In this document: positions 1 through 8,978 of the stretch, in pieces | Numbering within the stretch: the stretch's first letter is position 1 | How the letters are laid out: each line of letters opens with the position of its first letter | Origin: Firm-04 sp045617625 | GTDB taxonomy: Bacteria; Bacillota; Clostridia; Oscillospirales; Ruminococcaceae | DNA: 37,253 nucleotides | Assembly: GCA_045617625.1 (NCBI GenBank) | Contig: JAZLJA010000015.1 | Location: 1 to 37,253 of the forward strand | Reading direction: 5' to 3' | Notes under the pieces: generated by a model | Database searches by the model: none | Told to the model about the DNA's origin: nothing | What the model saw: only the letters and a program-made list of their open reading frames with translations | Made by a program: the position numbers and the translations under genes

Positions 1-2
1 CT

Positions 3-1151
3 TGGCCTCCGACTTCCAATCTGCTGAAAAAATGGAATGTCTCATCGAAAGCCCCCGTGGAACTACCCGCGCCTGATATGCAACCGCAGAAAAACGACGC
101 ACCTGCTGAGAAATCCGATGACGTTTCAGCGACCGTCACTCCCGAAACACCCGAAACCGTGGAGACTCCCGCAGAGCCGACCAAAACGGGATTTTTCGCC
201 AATCTGCTGAAAAAATGGAATGTCTCATCGAAATCCCCCGTGGAACTGCCCACGCCAGATATGCAGCCGCAGAAAAATGACGCACCTACTGAGAAATCTG
301 ATGATGTTTCAGCGACCGTCACTCCCGAAACACCCGAAGCTGTGGGCGAATCCGCAGAACCCGTCGTGCAAAACGACGCACCTGCTGAGAAAACAGAGGA
401 TATTCCTTCTGTTACCACCGCACCCGCTGCGGCAGATATCCCACAAACACAGACAGTCCCCAAGGACACACAAGCCACTGATATCCAAGCAGCTGCGAAG
501 AAACCGAATCCGCTCATTCCCCTATATCACCGCATCAAAGCATGGGCAGATGCCCCTGTGCGTGACTTCGACCGCGATGCGCACCCTGTCATCGCTTTTC
601 TCGTCGATGCTGCTGATTTGTTTGAAACAGCGTTCATTTCATTGTTCGTCGTGATGCTGTTTCTCACCTATATTCTCTGCGGCGCATCCGTAGACGGCAG
701 TTCGATGCTCCCCACACTCCAATCCGGCGAGCATCTGCTGGTTTCGCGCCTCGACCGCAGTTTCCACACGGGAGATATCGTCATCATCCGATGTGAAAAA
801 TCCTCTATCTACGACGAAAACGGTGCGCTCACCGAAGGCAGCGGCATCGGCAAGACCATCGTCAAACGACTGATTGCCACCGGTGGACAGGTCGTCGATA
901 TCGACTTCCGCACGGGCATCGTTTCCGTTGACGGCACGCCCCTCGACGAGCCCTATACCAGCACGCTGACGCACCGCGACGAGGGCGCATTCACTTACCC
1001 CGTCACTGTTCCCGAGGGCTATGTGTTCGTGCTGGGCGACAACCGCAGCATCTCGAAAGACAGCCGTCACCCGAGCGTCGGATTCCAGCGCGAATCAGAC
1101 ATTCTCGGCACGGTGAAGTTCCGCGTCTCGCCGCCCACCTCGTTTGACTGA
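3..1151 (+). CDS. lepB: Signal peptidase I (S26A) with repeat-expanded cytoplasmic N-terminus, 5' partial
   Basis: Type I signal peptidase, which removes signal peptides from secreted proteins on the outer face of the membrane. The frame is open to the window edge, so the true start lies upstream; GTG 57 is only an internal candidate. Counting from GTG 57, a long Pro/Glu/Thr-rich region with 61-residue repeats is followed by one transmembrane helix at about residues 183-210. Next comes the catalytic Ser motif GSSMLP (Ser216), the general-base Lys270 in VKRLIA, and the late box LGDNRSISKDSRH. The catalytic core is complete. The N-terminal extension is unlike the short cytoplasmic tail of ordinary Gram-positive SipS/LepB proteins. 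The downstream order rbgA-rnhB matches the classical lepB locus. Confident for the family; the role of the extension is unknown. Confidence 0.93.
   Translation, partial: WPPTSNLLKKWNVSSKAPVELPAPDMQPQKNDAPAEKSDDVSATVTPETPETVETPAEPTKTGFFANLLKKWNVSSKSPVELPTPDMQPQKNDAPTEKSDDVSATVTPETPEAVGESAEPVVQNDAPAEKTEDIPSVTTAPAAADIPQTQTVPKDTQATDIQAAAKKPNPLIPLYHRIKAWADAPVRDFDRDAHPVIAFLVDAADLFETAFISLFVVMLFLTYILCGASVDGSSMLPTLQSGEHLLVSRLDRSFHTGDIVIIRCEKSSIYDENGALTEGSGIGKTIVKRLIATGGQVVDIDFRTGIVSVDGTPLDEPYTSTLTHRDEGAFTYPVTVPEGYVFVLGDNRSISKDSRHPSVGFQRESDILGTVKFRVSPPTSFD
18..405 (+). repeat. 183-bp in-frame tandem repeat in lepB
   Basis: Copy 1 starts at 18 and copy 2 at 201, both opening with the codons for NLLKKWNVSSK, so the period is 183 bp (61 codons). 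The two copies are nearly identical at nucleotide level. A third, truncated copy covers about 368-405 (QNDAPAEKTEDI). The window begins inside the array, so more copies may lie upstream. High nucleotide identity suggests recent duplication or ongoing slippage. Confidence 0.9.
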
Positions 1152-1183
1152 TCGCTTTTTCAAGCAGAAACGGATAAAATCGC

Positions 1184-2107
1184 ATGGAAGATATGAAAGA
1201 CATTCAATGGTTTCCCGGACATATGGCAAAAACACGGCGCATGATTCAGAAAAATCTGCCGCTGGTGGATGCCGTTGCCGAGCTGCTGGATGCACGATTG
1301 CCTTACAGCAGCCGAAACCCTGAATTTGACCGCCTGACGCGTAAAAAACCGCGTCTGGTGATTCTCAACAAGGCCGATATGGCTGACCCCGCCCTCACGC
1401 AAAAATGGATTGCCTACTATCAGAAGCGCGGCGCGGCGGTCATCACAGCAGATTCTAAATCGGGCAAGGGTGTGAAAAGCTTCGCATCCGCCCTCCGAAC
1501 ATTACTCGCCCCGCAGCTTGCCGCCTATGCCGCCAAGGGCATGAAAGGCCGCCCCATCCGCGTGATGATCCTGGGCATCCCGAACGTCGGCAAATCGTCG
1601 CTCATCAATCGGCTTGCGGGCGGAAAACGCGCCAAAACCGAGGACAGAGCCGGTGTCACGCGCATTCCGCAGTGGATCAAGGTCGAAGGCGGCGTGGAAC
1701 TGCTGGATACGCCCGGTGTGCTGTGGCCAAAACTCGACGATCAGGATGTCGCGTGCCGGCTGGCATTCACGGGTGCCATCCGCGATGACATCCTCGACAA
1801 AGAAGCACTCGCCGCCCGCCTGCTTGCGATCTTGCACCGCGATTATCCGCAGGCGTTGCTGGAGCGATATAAAATCCCCACGGATGCGGACTTACAGGGC
1901 TTTGAACTGCTCGAACTGCTCGCGAAAAACCGCAGCATGCTCCTCTCCGGCGGCGTGCCGAACACCGAGCGTGCCGCGATCGCCGTCATCGACGAATTTC
2001 GTGGGGTGAAGCTTGGGCGCATCACACTTGAACAGCCCCCCGAATCATCCGCCAAAAAGCAGGAAAACAATGAAACAGCGAGGAATCATGCATGGCAAGA
2101 GCACTAA
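1184..2107 (+). CDS. rbgA: Ribosome biogenesis GTPase RbgA (YlqF)
   Basis: Circularly permuted GTPase that acts late in 50S subunit assembly. The N-terminus carries the family signature IQWFPGHMAK. The permuted order of motifs is visible: G4 (NKAD in ILNKADMADP) comes first, then the P-loop GIPNVGKSSLINRL, GVTR, and G3 DTPGVLWPK. At 307 aa it is slightly longer than the roughly 280-aa Bacillus protein because of a polar C-terminal tail. The start is either ATG 1184 or ATG 1193; no strong ribosome-binding site settles it. Its 3' end overlaps rnhB by 16 nt, which suggests translational coupling. Confidence 0.95.
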   Translation: MEDMKDIQWFPGHMAKTRRMIQKNLPLVDAVAELLDARLPYSSRNPEFDRLTRKKPRLVILNKADMADPALTQKWIAYYQKRGAAVITADSKSGKGVKSFASALRTLLAPQLAAYAAKGMKGRPIRVMILGIPNVGKSSLINRLAGGKRAKTEDRAGVTRIPQWIKVEGGVELLDTPGVLWPKLDDQDVACRLAFTGAIRDDILDKEALAARLLAILHRDYPQALLERYKIPTDADLQGFELLELLAKNRSMLLSGGVPNTERAAIAVIDEFRGVKLGRITLEQPPESSAKKQENNETARNHAWQEH

Positions 2108-2721
2108 AGATCTTCACCGAGCTGTTCGAGTTCGACACCGAGGTCCGCACGCATTATCCCGTGATCTGCGGGGTCGATGAAGCAGGGCGCGGTCCGCTCG
2201 CAGGCGATGTTTACGCGGCGGCGGTGATTTTGTCCCCGAATGTGCAGATCGCAGGGCTCAACGACAGCAAAAAGCTCTCCGAGGCGCGGCGTGAAGCACT
2301 GGCACCCGAGATCAAGGAAAAGGCACTGGCATGGTGCGTGGCGACGGCAACCGTCGCGGAAATTGAAGAACTGAACATTTTGCGGGCAGCTTTGCTCGCG
2401 ATGAAGCGTGCGGTCGAGGGCTTGGAGATCACCCCCGATTTTGCTCTGGTTGACGGCAATCAGCGACCCGATTTTTCGATCCCGATCGCCACTGTGATCC
2501 ACGGAGATGCGAAATCTGCAAGCATTGCGGCGGCATCGGTGCTGGCAAAAACCGCCCGAGATGCCTCTCTGCGCGAGCTGGATGCCGAATATCCGCAGTA
2601 TGGATTCGCGGCACACAAGGGCTACGGCACAAAGGCGCATTACGAAGCGATCGCCAAGTACGGGATGTGCCCTGCGCACCGCCCGTCGTTCCTGAAAAAG
2701 TTCTATGCAGCAGCGGAATAA
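2092..2721 (+). CDS. rnhB: Ribonuclease HII
   Basis: Cleaves the RNA strand of RNA-DNA hybrids and removes single ribonucleotides from DNA. The type-2 RNase H motif GVDEAGRGPLAG carries Asp29 and Glu30. The third acidic residue is Asp121 in LVDGNQ. The C-terminal block AHKGYGTKAHYEAI followed by HRPSF is typical of RnhB. Its length of 209 aa is normal. It overlaps rbgA upstream (16 nt) and yraN downstream (17 nt), so the three probably form one coupled transcript with lepB. Confidence 0.96.
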   Translation: MARALKIFTELFEFDTEVRTHYPVICGVDEAGRGPLAGDVYAAAVILSPNVQIAGLNDSKKLSEARREALAPEIKEKALAWCVATATVAEIEELNILRAALLAMKRAVEGLEITPDFALVDGNQRPDFSIPIATVIHGDAKSASIAAASVLAKTARDASLRELDAEYPQYGFAAHKGYGTKAHYEAIAKYGMCPAHRPSFLKKFYAAAE

Positions 2722-3124
2722 GCAGCGGGGCAGCGATGCGCAGCGGAGCAGCGATGCGCGGCGCATCAACGATGCGCGACGTATCGGTGATATCGGAGAA
2801 GATGCCGTTTGCGCGTATCTGCGTGAAAAAGGAGCAGAGATTCTCTGCCGCAATTTCACGGTGCGCGGCGGCGAGATCGACATCATTGCCGCGCTTAACG
2901 GATTTTTGCTGTTCGTAGAGGTCAAAACGCGCCGTCCGAACGCTCTGCAATCGGGGGCTGCGGCGGTGACACCGAAAAAACAGCAGCATTTGATCTTCGC
3001 CGCAGAGACGTATCTGCTGAAAAATCCGAGTGATTTGCAGCCGCGCTTTGATGTCGCCGAGGTGGAATATGACGGCAGCTTCGTGCGGCACATTGAATAT
3101 TACGAAAACGCGTTTACCGCGTAA
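2705..3124 (+). CDS. yraN: YraN family (UPF0102) nuclease-like protein
   Basis: Small protein with the UPF0102 restriction-endonuclease-like fold. The core begins at RIGDIGEDAVCAYLREKGAE and includes GGEIDIIA and FVEVKTR, which hold the D and ExK residues expected of this fold. Function is not firmly known; the family usually sits next to rnhB, as here. The first 25 residues are Arg/Ser/Asp-rich and come from short DNA repeats of cagcgatgcgc type at about 2722-2775, so they look like a recently expanded tail. No in-frame start exists nearer the core, so ATG 2705 is used despite a weak ribosome-binding site. Confidence 0.88.
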   Translation: MQQRNKQRGSDAQRSSDARRINDARRIGDIGEDAVCAYLREKGAEILCRNFTVRGGEIDIIAALNGFLLFVEVKTRRPNALQSGAAAVTPKKQQHLIFAAETYLLKNPSDLQPRFDVAEVEYDGSFVRHIEYYENAFTA

Positions 3125-3166
3125 ATACGACAATTTTCGGATTTATATCCGTTTGGAGGAATTATC

Positions 3167-4663
3167 ATGATTTACCACAGCACAAGAGACAAATCCCTGT
3201 CCGTTTCCAGCGCGGAAGCGATCGCACAGGGTATTTCCAAGGAGGGCGGATTGTTCGTACCTGCGTTCATTCCGGAGCTTACAGCCGCCGATTTCGACGC
3301 TCTGAAAAACCTGCCGTATGCAGAACGTGCAGCGCGTCTGTTCGGGCTGTATCTGACAGACTTCACCCCCGAAGAACTGCGTGAATGCACGAAAAACGCA
3401 TATGAGAGCGGCAGCTTTGAGACTCCGAACGTACAGGAGATCACCACCCTTGCCGATGGTACTATGCTGCTCGAACTCTGGCACGGTCCCACCTGTGCTT
3501 TCAAGGACATGGCATTGCAGATTTTGCCGCATTTCCTGACGAAATCGGTAAAGAAAAGCGGTATCGACCGTGAGATCGTGATTCTGACGGCAACCTCAGG
3601 CGATACAGGCAAAGCGGCTCTCGCAGGCTTTCAGGATGTCGAGGGCACGAAGATCATGGTGTTTTATCCCGAGGACGGCGTCAGCTCCATGCAAAAGCGC
3701 CAGATGCAGACACAGGAGGGCAAAAACGTCCGTGTCTGTGCGGTGAAAGGCAATTTTGACGACTGCCAGAACGGTGTCAAGGCGATCTTCACCGACCCTG
3801 AAATGCAGGCTGCGCTCGCTGCAAACGGAATGCAGTTTTCAAGTGCCAACAGCATCAACTGGGGCAGACTGGTTCCCCAGATCGTCTATTACGTTTCCGC
3901 TTATGTGACCATGCTCGAAAAGGGCATCCTCACCAACGGTCAGCGGTTCGCTCTGACTGTCCCGACAGGCAATTTCGGCAACATTCTCGCTGCATGGTAT
4001 GCAAAACAGATGGGTGTGCCGATTCAGCATCTCGTGTGCGCATCCAACGTCAACAATGTGCTGACGGAATTCATCGAAACGGGTGTCTATGACCGCAACC
4101 GCACCTTCCACGCAACGATCTCGCCCTCGATGGATATTCTCATTTCGAGCAATCTGGAGCGTCTGCTTTATCATATGACGCACGAGGACGATGCACAGAT
4201 CCGTGCATGGTTCGACGCGCTGAAAACCGAGGGCAGATATGAGATCCCCGTGGAACTTGCACACCGCATTCAGGCTGAATTCTCGGCAAGCTGCTGGGAT
4301 GACGACGCCACCAAAGAAATGATCGGCACCGTGTTCTCTGAAAACGGCTACCTGTCTGATACACACACGGCAGTGGGCATTTGCGCAGCGCGTGATTTCA
4401 CCGAATGCTGCACCGAAAAACTCCCGATGCTCGTGGCATCCACCGCAAACCCCTATAAATTCGGAAATGCAGTGCTGGAGGCTGTGGATACCGTCCCCGC
4501 AGGCATCGACGAATACGAGGTGCTGGACAAACTGTATGCCAAAACGGGAATGCCGATTCCTGCGGCACTGGCATCGCTGAAAACCAAGCCTGTACGCTTC
4601 ACTGACAGCGTGGAGAAATCTGAGATGCCCGCGTTTGTCAAGGAAAAGCTGGGGATTTCGTGA
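3167..4663 (+). CDS. thrC: Threonine synthase
   Basis: PLP enzyme converting O-phosphohomoserine to threonine. The N-terminus (YHSTRDKSLSVSSAEAI) and the motif TCAFKDMALQ, with PLP-binding Lys113, identify the family. LTATSGDTGKAAL and GNFGNILAAWYAK are cofactor and phosphate-binding loops. Its 498 aa fit the long class of bacterial ThrC. A clear GGAGGAAT ribosome-binding site precedes ATG 3167. The last base of its final sense codon plus its stop form GTGA, the start of the next gene. No convincing promoter is visible in the 42-nt gap after yraN. Confidence 0.96.
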   Translation: MIYHSTRDKSLSVSSAEAIAQGISKEGGLFVPAFIPELTAADFDALKNLPYAERAARLFGLYLTDFTPEELRECTKNAYESGSFETPNVQEITTLADGTMLLELWHGPTCAFKDMALQILPHFLTKSVKKSGIDREIVILTATSGDTGKAALAGFQDVEGTKIMVFYPEDGVSSMQKRQMQTQEGKNVRVCAVKGNFDDCQNGVKAIFTDPEMQAALAANGMQFSSANSINWGRLVPQIVYYVSAYVTMLEKGILTNGQRFALTVPTGNFGNILAAWYAKQMGVPIQHLVCASNVNNVLTEFIETGVYDRNRTFHATISPSMDILISSNLERLLYHMTHEDDAQIRAWFDALKTEGRYEIPVELAHRIQAEFSASCWDDDATKEMIGTVFSENGYLSDTHTAVGICAARDFTECCTEKLPMLVASTANPYKFGNAVLEAVDTVPAGIDEYEVLDKLYAKTGMPIPAALASLKTKPVRFTDSVEKSEMPAFVKEKLGIS

Positions 4664-5355
4664 GCCTGTTTGTCATCGGGGATTTGCATTTGTCATTCGG
4701 CGTCAACAAACCGATGGATGTATTCGGCGGATGGGAAAATCATGTGGAACTGCTGAAAACGGCGTGGCTGCGTGAGATTTCCGATGAGGACACCGTGGTT
4801 CTGGCGGGCGATACCTCCTGGGGCATGACCCTTGAGGAGGCACTCCCCGATTTTCAGTGGCTCGATGCGCTCCCCGCAAAGCGCAAGATCCTTCTGAAAG
4901 GCAACCACGATTACTGGTGGACAACGATGTCGAAAATGGCGGCTTTCCTCGATCTGCACGGATTATCGACGCTGCACATCCTGCACAACAACCATTATGA
5001 ATACGAAGGGTACGGCATCTGCGGCACGCGAGGCTGGGTCAACATTGAGCCAAACGAACCCGCGAATGCAAAAGTCAATGCCCGCGAGGCGCAGCGGCTT
5101 GCAGTGTCGCTGCAATCGGCAGAGCAGGCAGGGCTCACACCGATCGTATTCCTGCACTATCCCCCGATCTACGGCATCAACTGCAACTGCGAAATGCTCG
5201 ATGTTTTGTGGCAGCATCAGGTGAAAGACTGCTGGTATGGGCATTTGCACGGCAGCGGCAGTCACCGCTATGCGGTGTGCGGCGTGCGCGATGATGTCTG
5301 CTATCACCTGATTTCAGGGGATTATATACAGTTTTGTCCTGTGAAAGTCCTGTAA
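4660..5355 (+). CDS. Calcineurin-like metallophosphoesterase
   Basis: Binuclear-metal phosphoesterase of the calcineurin-like superfamily. The five motifs appear in order: IGDLHLS, GDTSWG, KGNHDYWW, FLHYPP and WYGHLHG. The substrate cannot be told from sequence. It starts at GTG 4660, overlapping the thrC stop by 4 nt (GTGA), so it is translationally coupled to thrC. It has no signal peptide and should be cytosolic. Its 231 aa are typical of small stand-alone members. Confidence 0.9.
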   Translation: MSLFVIGDLHLSFGVNKPMDVFGGWENHVELLKTAWLREISDEDTVVLAGDTSWGMTLEEALPDFQWLDALPAKRKILLKGNHDYWWTTMSKMAAFLDLHGLSTLHILHNNHYEYEGYGICGTRGWVNIEPNEPANAKVNAREAQRLAVSLQSAEQAGLTPIVFLHYPPIYGINCNCEMLDVLWQHQVKDCWYGHLHGSGSHRYAVCGVRDDVCYHLISGDYIQFCPVKVL

Positions 5356-5387
5356 TTTGTCAGGAATGAAGAACTGCACAAAACGAC

Positions 5388-5416
5388 TGGAAAAATTCGG
5401 AGATTTGTGCTATAAT
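5388..5416 (+). promoter_or_regulatory. Promoter of tig (sigma-A type)
   Basis: TGGAAA (5388-5393), a 17-bp spacer, then TATAAT (5411-5416) preceded by TGC, an extended -10. It lies inside the upstream open frame that continues in phase with tig, which argues that this frame extension is not translated. Confidence 0.75.
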
Positions 5417-5485
5417 CAATGTATCTGTCAAGGCGCGAAAAGCGTCCGAGACCTGAAAATGAATAATTTTGGAGGAACTGAACCC

Positions 5486-6826
5486 ATGAGTGTCGTATCT
5501 GATGTTAAAACCGATGTGAATATGAGAGAAATCAAATTCACAATTTCTGCCGAGGATCTGGAGGCAGCCTGCGAACGCGTATTCCAGCGTCAGAAGAATC
5601 AAATCGCAGTGAAGGGCTTCCGTAAGGGCAAGGCACCCCGCAAAATGATCGAAAAGCTTTACGGCGAAGGCGTTTTTGTTGAGGACGCCATCAATGACCT
5701 GCTCCCCATCGAGCTTTCCAAGATCATGGAAAATATCGAAATGCAGATCGTTGACCGCCCCTCCATCGAGATCGAATCCGTCTCCAAGGAGGAAGGTGCG
5801 ACCCTGAAGGCAACCTTCATCACCAAGCCTGAGGTCACGGTTTCCGAATATAAGGGCATTCACGCTCCCATGGAAGTCAAGGAAATCACCGATGCAGATG
5901 TCGATCAGCAGGTGGATATGTACCGTCAGCGTCAGGCTCGTATCGTCACCGTTGAGGACAGAGCCGCTGAAATGGGTGATGAAGTCAACATCAACTTTGA
6001 AGGCTTCCTCGATGATGTCGCTTTCGACGGCGGCAAGGGCGAAAACTATCAGCTCCGTTTGGGCAGCGGTCAGTTCATCCCCGGCTTCGAGGAGAAGCTC
6101 GTTGGTCACAAGACCGGCGAAAGCTTCGAGATCCAGGTGACCTTCCCTGAGGGCTACGGCGACGAAAAGCTCTCCGGAAAGGAAGCAACCTTCAAGATTG
6201 ATATGCTCAGCATCGCAGCACAGGAACTTCCTGAGGTCGATGATGAGTTTGCAAAGGATGTCTCCGAGTTCGATTCTCTGACCGAATGGCGCGCTGACAT
6301 CAAAGCAAAGCTGGAAGAACAGGCAAAGGCTTCTGCACAGAACCAGTTTGAAAACGCTGTCCTCGATACCATCATCGAAGGCTCCGACGCTGTCATCCCC
6401 TCTGTGATGTACGAACGCCGCATTGATCAGCTCGTGCACGACTTCGAGCACAGACTCCAGCACCAGTTTGCTGATATCAAGCTGAGCGAATACCTCGAAT
6501 ACACCGGTATGTCCATGCAGGAACTCCGTGATACTTACGAGGAGCAGGCAAAGAAGGAAGTTCTGCTGCGCCTTGCTCTCGAAAAGATCGCTGATATGGA
6601 AGACATTCAGGTTTCCGATGAGGAACTGGAAGAAGGCCTCCAGAACTTTGCAGGTCAGGTGGGCGTGCCCGTTGACGCTGTCAAGGCTCAGATCCCCATG
6701 GATGACTTCAAGCTCGATCTGCGCGTGACCAAGGTTCTCGAAATGGTCAAGAGCAACGCTGTCGTGGACAACGACATGGTCAAGGCTGAAGAAGAAGCTG
6801 CACCCGCAGAGGATAAAGCCGAGTAA
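5486..6826 (+). CDS. tig: Trigger factor, ribosome-associated chaperone/prolyl isomerase
   Basis: Binds nascent chains at the ribosomal exit tunnel. From ATG 5486 the protein has 446 aa, normal for Tig. The N-terminal ribosome-binding domain contains the signature FRKGKAPRKMIEKLYG. The FKBP-like domain follows (GDEVNINFEGFLDDVAFDGG and PGFEEKLVGHKTGE), then a helical C-terminal chaperone domain with an acidic tail. The start is set by GGAGGAACTGAACCC just before ATG 5486 and by the promoter at 5388-5416. The open frame reaches back to 5357, but that part is non-coding leader. Neighbours clpP and clpX form the usual tig-clpP-clpX set. Confidence 0.96.
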   Translation: MSVVSDVKTDVNMREIKFTISAEDLEAACERVFQRQKNQIAVKGFRKGKAPRKMIEKLYGEGVFVEDAINDLLPIELSKIMENIEMQIVDRPSIEIESVSKEEGATLKATFITKPEVTVSEYKGIHAPMEVKEITDADVDQQVDMYRQRQARIVTVEDRAAEMGDEVNINFEGFLDDVAFDGGKGENYQLRLGSGQFIPGFEEKLVGHKTGESFEIQVTFPEGYGDEKLSGKEATFKIDMLSIAAQELPEVDDEFAKDVSEFDSLTEWRADIKAKLEEQAKASAQNQFENAVLDTIIEGSDAVIPSVMYERRIDQLVHDFEHRLQHQFADIKLSEYLEYTGMSMQELRDTYEEQAKKEVLLRLALEKIADMEDIQVSDEELEEGLQNFAGQVGVPVDAVKAQIPMDDFKLDLRVTKVLEMVKSNAVVDNDMVKAEEEAAPAEDKAE

Positions 6827-6854
6827 TCGAAAAAATCAAGATGTATCAGGAAAA

Positions 6855-6885
6855 GCGCGTCATTTCGTGAAAAACGGGGACGCGC
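6855..6885 (+). terminator. Hairpin between tig and clpP
   Basis: GCGCGTC (6855-6861) and GACGCGC (6879-6885) form a perfect 7-bp stem with an 17-nt loop. No T-run follows, so this may attenuate or process the transcript between tig and clpP rather than end it. No clear clpP promoter, CIRCE or CtsR site is visible in 6827-6946. Confidence 0.4.
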
Positions 6886-6946
6886 AATTCCTCTATTTAT
6901 ACGAAAACATTTTCACACTGCTTTTATGAAAGAAAGGATGAATGAG

Positions 6947-7537
6947 ATGAGCCTTGTCCCAACCGTCATCGAACAAACCAACCGCGGCGAGCGTGCCTAT
7001 GATATCTTCTCGCGCCTGCTCAACGACCGCATCATCATGCTCTCCGAGGATGTCAACGACACGACTGCAAGCCTTGTGGTGGCACAGCTGTTGTTCCTCG
7101 AAAGTCAGGATCCCGAAAAGGATATCTCTCTGTATATCAACAGCCCCGGCGGCTCTGTCACCGCCGGCATGGCAATTTACGACACCATGCAGTACATCAA
7201 ATGTGATGTGCAGACCATCTGCATCGGCATGGCGGCTTCGATGGGCGCATTTCTGCTTTCATCGGGCGCAAAGGGCAAGCGTCTTGCCCTGCCCAACAGC
7301 GAGATCATGATCCACCAGCCTCTCATCATGGGCGGCGGCTTGACAGGTCAGGCAACCGATATCCAGATCCGCACCGAAAATCTGCTGCGCACCAAAGATA
7401 AGCTCAACAGAATGCTTGCGGAAAACACAGGAAAATCGCTGGAACAAATTCAGAAAGACGTCGAGCGCGACAACTTCATGACGGCACAGGAAGCGATGGA
7501 ATACGGCTTGATCGATAAGGTCGTTGCAAAACGCTGA
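6947..7537 (+). CDS. clpP: ATP-dependent Clp protease proteolytic subunit
   Basis: Serine peptidase (S14) that forms the double-heptamer chamber served by ClpX. Counting from ATG 6947, the catalytic triad is Ser98 (GMAASMGA), His123 (MIHQPL) and Asp171 (IQKD). The protein is 196 aa. The open frame begins at ATG 6926, with another ATG at 6938, but the AAAGGATG ribosome-binding site at about 6933-6940 fits 6947 best, and this gives the family-typical beginning SLVPTVIEQTNRGERAYDI. clpX follows after 39 nt. Confidence 0.96.
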   Translation: MSLVPTVIEQTNRGERAYDIFSRLLNDRIIMLSEDVNDTTASLVVAQLLFLESQDPEKDISLYINSPGGSVTAGMAIYDTMQYIKCDVQTICIGMAASMGAFLLSSGAKGKRLALPNSEIMIHQPLIMGGGLTGQATDIQIRTENLLRTKDKLNRMLAENTGKSLEQIQKDVERDNFMTAQEAMEYGLIDKVVAKR

Positions 7538-7576
7538 TCCCACGCCCGCCCATATACACAGAAAGGATTTCAGAGA

Positions 7577-8845
7577 ATGCCCGATAAAGGTTATAGAAAA
7601 TGCAATTTCTGCGGCAAAAGCGAGGACAGAGTCGGGAGCCTGTTTTCGGCAGGCACTTCCAATATCTGTGATGAGTGCGTCACTTACTGCTACGAACTGC
7701 TCTACGGCGGCAACAGCAAAGCACCCGCATCCGCAGACGGCAAAGGGAAAAAATCCGAAGCCCCAAAAGAAATCAAGCTGCTCAAACCCGCAGAGATCAA
7801 AAAAGTGCTGGATGAATACGTCATCGGACAGGACAGCGCAAAAATGGCACTTTCTGTCTCGGTGTATAACCACTATAAGCGCATTCTGAGCGCGGATGAC
7901 GGAGACGATGTTGAACTGCAAAAAAGCAATGTGCTGCTGCTCGGACCTACAGGTGTGGGCAAAACTTATCTGGCACAGACCCTTGCGAAAATTCTCGAAG
8001 TGCCGTTTGCCATCGCAGATGCCACCACCATCACCGAGGCAGGCTATGTCGGTGACGACGTTGAAAATGTGCTGCTGCGTCTGATTCAGGCTGCGAATTT
8101 CGATATTCAGGCTGCTGAGCGCGGCATCATCTATATCGACGAAATCGACAAAATTGCGAGAAAATCGGAAAACACCTCCATCACCCGTGACGTCAGCGGC
8201 GAAGGTGTGCAGCAATCGCTGCTGAAAATCATCGAGGGCACTGTCTCGAATGTTCCCCCACAGGGCGGCAGAAAGCATCCGAATCAGGAGTGCCTGCAAA
8301 TCAACACCAAAAATATCCTGTTCATCTGCGGCGGCGCATTTGACGGTCTGGAGCGGCATATCATCAACCGCACACAGTCGTCGTCACTGGGCTTTGGCGC
8401 AGAGATCCTTTCAAAAAAGGAGCAGGAGGAGAATATCTTCAAAAAGGTGATCCCGCAGGATCTGGTCAAATTCGGCATTGTGCCTGAATTGGTCGGCAGA
8501 CTGCCCATCATCACCGCGCTTGACGAAATGGACGAAGATACATTGGTACGCATTCTCACCGAGCCGAAAAACGCATTGCTGAAACAATATGCAAAGCTGT
8601 TTCGGTATGACGACATCGAACTGGAGGTTGAGGATGATGCTCTGCGGGAGATCGCAAAGCAGGCGATTGCGCAGAAAACGGGCGCACGCGGCTTGCGCGG
8701 TATCCTGGAGGGCGTGCTGATGCAAACGATGTTCGAGGCACCGTCGGCTGGAACAGTGGCGAAAGTCAAAGTGACGGCTGATTGTGTGCGTGAGAAATCG
8801 CAGCCCACGCTGATTGGCAAGGAAAGCGAATCTGTGAAATTGTGA
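7577..8845 (+). CDS. clpX: ATP-dependent Clp protease ATP-binding subunit ClpX
   Basis: AAA+ unfoldase that feeds substrates to ClpP. The N-terminal zinc-binding domain has Cys9, Cys12, Cys31 and Cys34. The AAA+ module shows Walker A GPTGVGKTYLAQ, pore loop GYVG, Walker B IIYIDEIDKI and sensor II GARGLRGI. Its 422 aa are normal. ATG 7577 has a GAAAGGA ribosome-binding site. It is very likely co-transcribed with clpP. A long hairpin follows at 8862-8912. Confidence 0.97.
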   Translation: MPDKGYRKCNFCGKSEDRVGSLFSAGTSNICDECVTYCYELLYGGNSKAPASADGKGKKSEAPKEIKLLKPAEIKKVLDEYVIGQDSAKMALSVSVYNHYKRILSADDGDDVELQKSNVLLLGPTGVGKTYLAQTLAKILEVPFAIADATTITEAGYVGDDVENVLLRLIQAANFDIQAAERGIIYIDEIDKIARKSENTSITRDVSGEGVQQSLLKIIEGTVSNVPPQGGRKHPNQECLQINTKNILFICGGAFDGLERHIINRTQSSSLGFGAEILSKKEQEENIFKKVIPQDLVKFGIVPELVGRLPIITALDEMDEDTLVRILTEPKNALLKQYAKLFRYDDIELEVEDDALREIAKQAIAQKTGARGLRGILEGVLMQTMFEAPSAGTVAKVKVTADCVREKSQPTLIGKESESVKL

Positions 8846-8861
8846 AACTGTGAATCATATG

Positions 8862-8912
8862 CCTGCGGCGGATTGCAATGGGAACAAAATCCCGATTGCG
8901 ATCCGCCGCAGG
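8862..8912 (+). terminator. Long inverted repeat after clpX
   Basis: Arm 8862-8882 pairs with 8891-8912 across an 8-nt loop. The outer 12 bp (CCTGCGGCGGAT / ATCCGCCGCAGG) are perfect; the inner part has one G-T pair and one bulge. The tail is ggtgcatttt, with only four T, so the stem is far stronger than the tract. It lies between clpX and the rel promoter and probably ends the clp transcript. Confidence 0.7.
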
Positions 8913-8978
8913 TGCATTTTGATGCGAATATCTGTAACATTCCACAAAATCCGGTGTGCAAATTTTGGTGGATTGTCC

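Noticed and set aside
5357..5485. N-terminal extension of trigger factor
   Set aside because: It includes a clear promoter and leader, and the strong ribosome-binding site belongs to ATG 5486.
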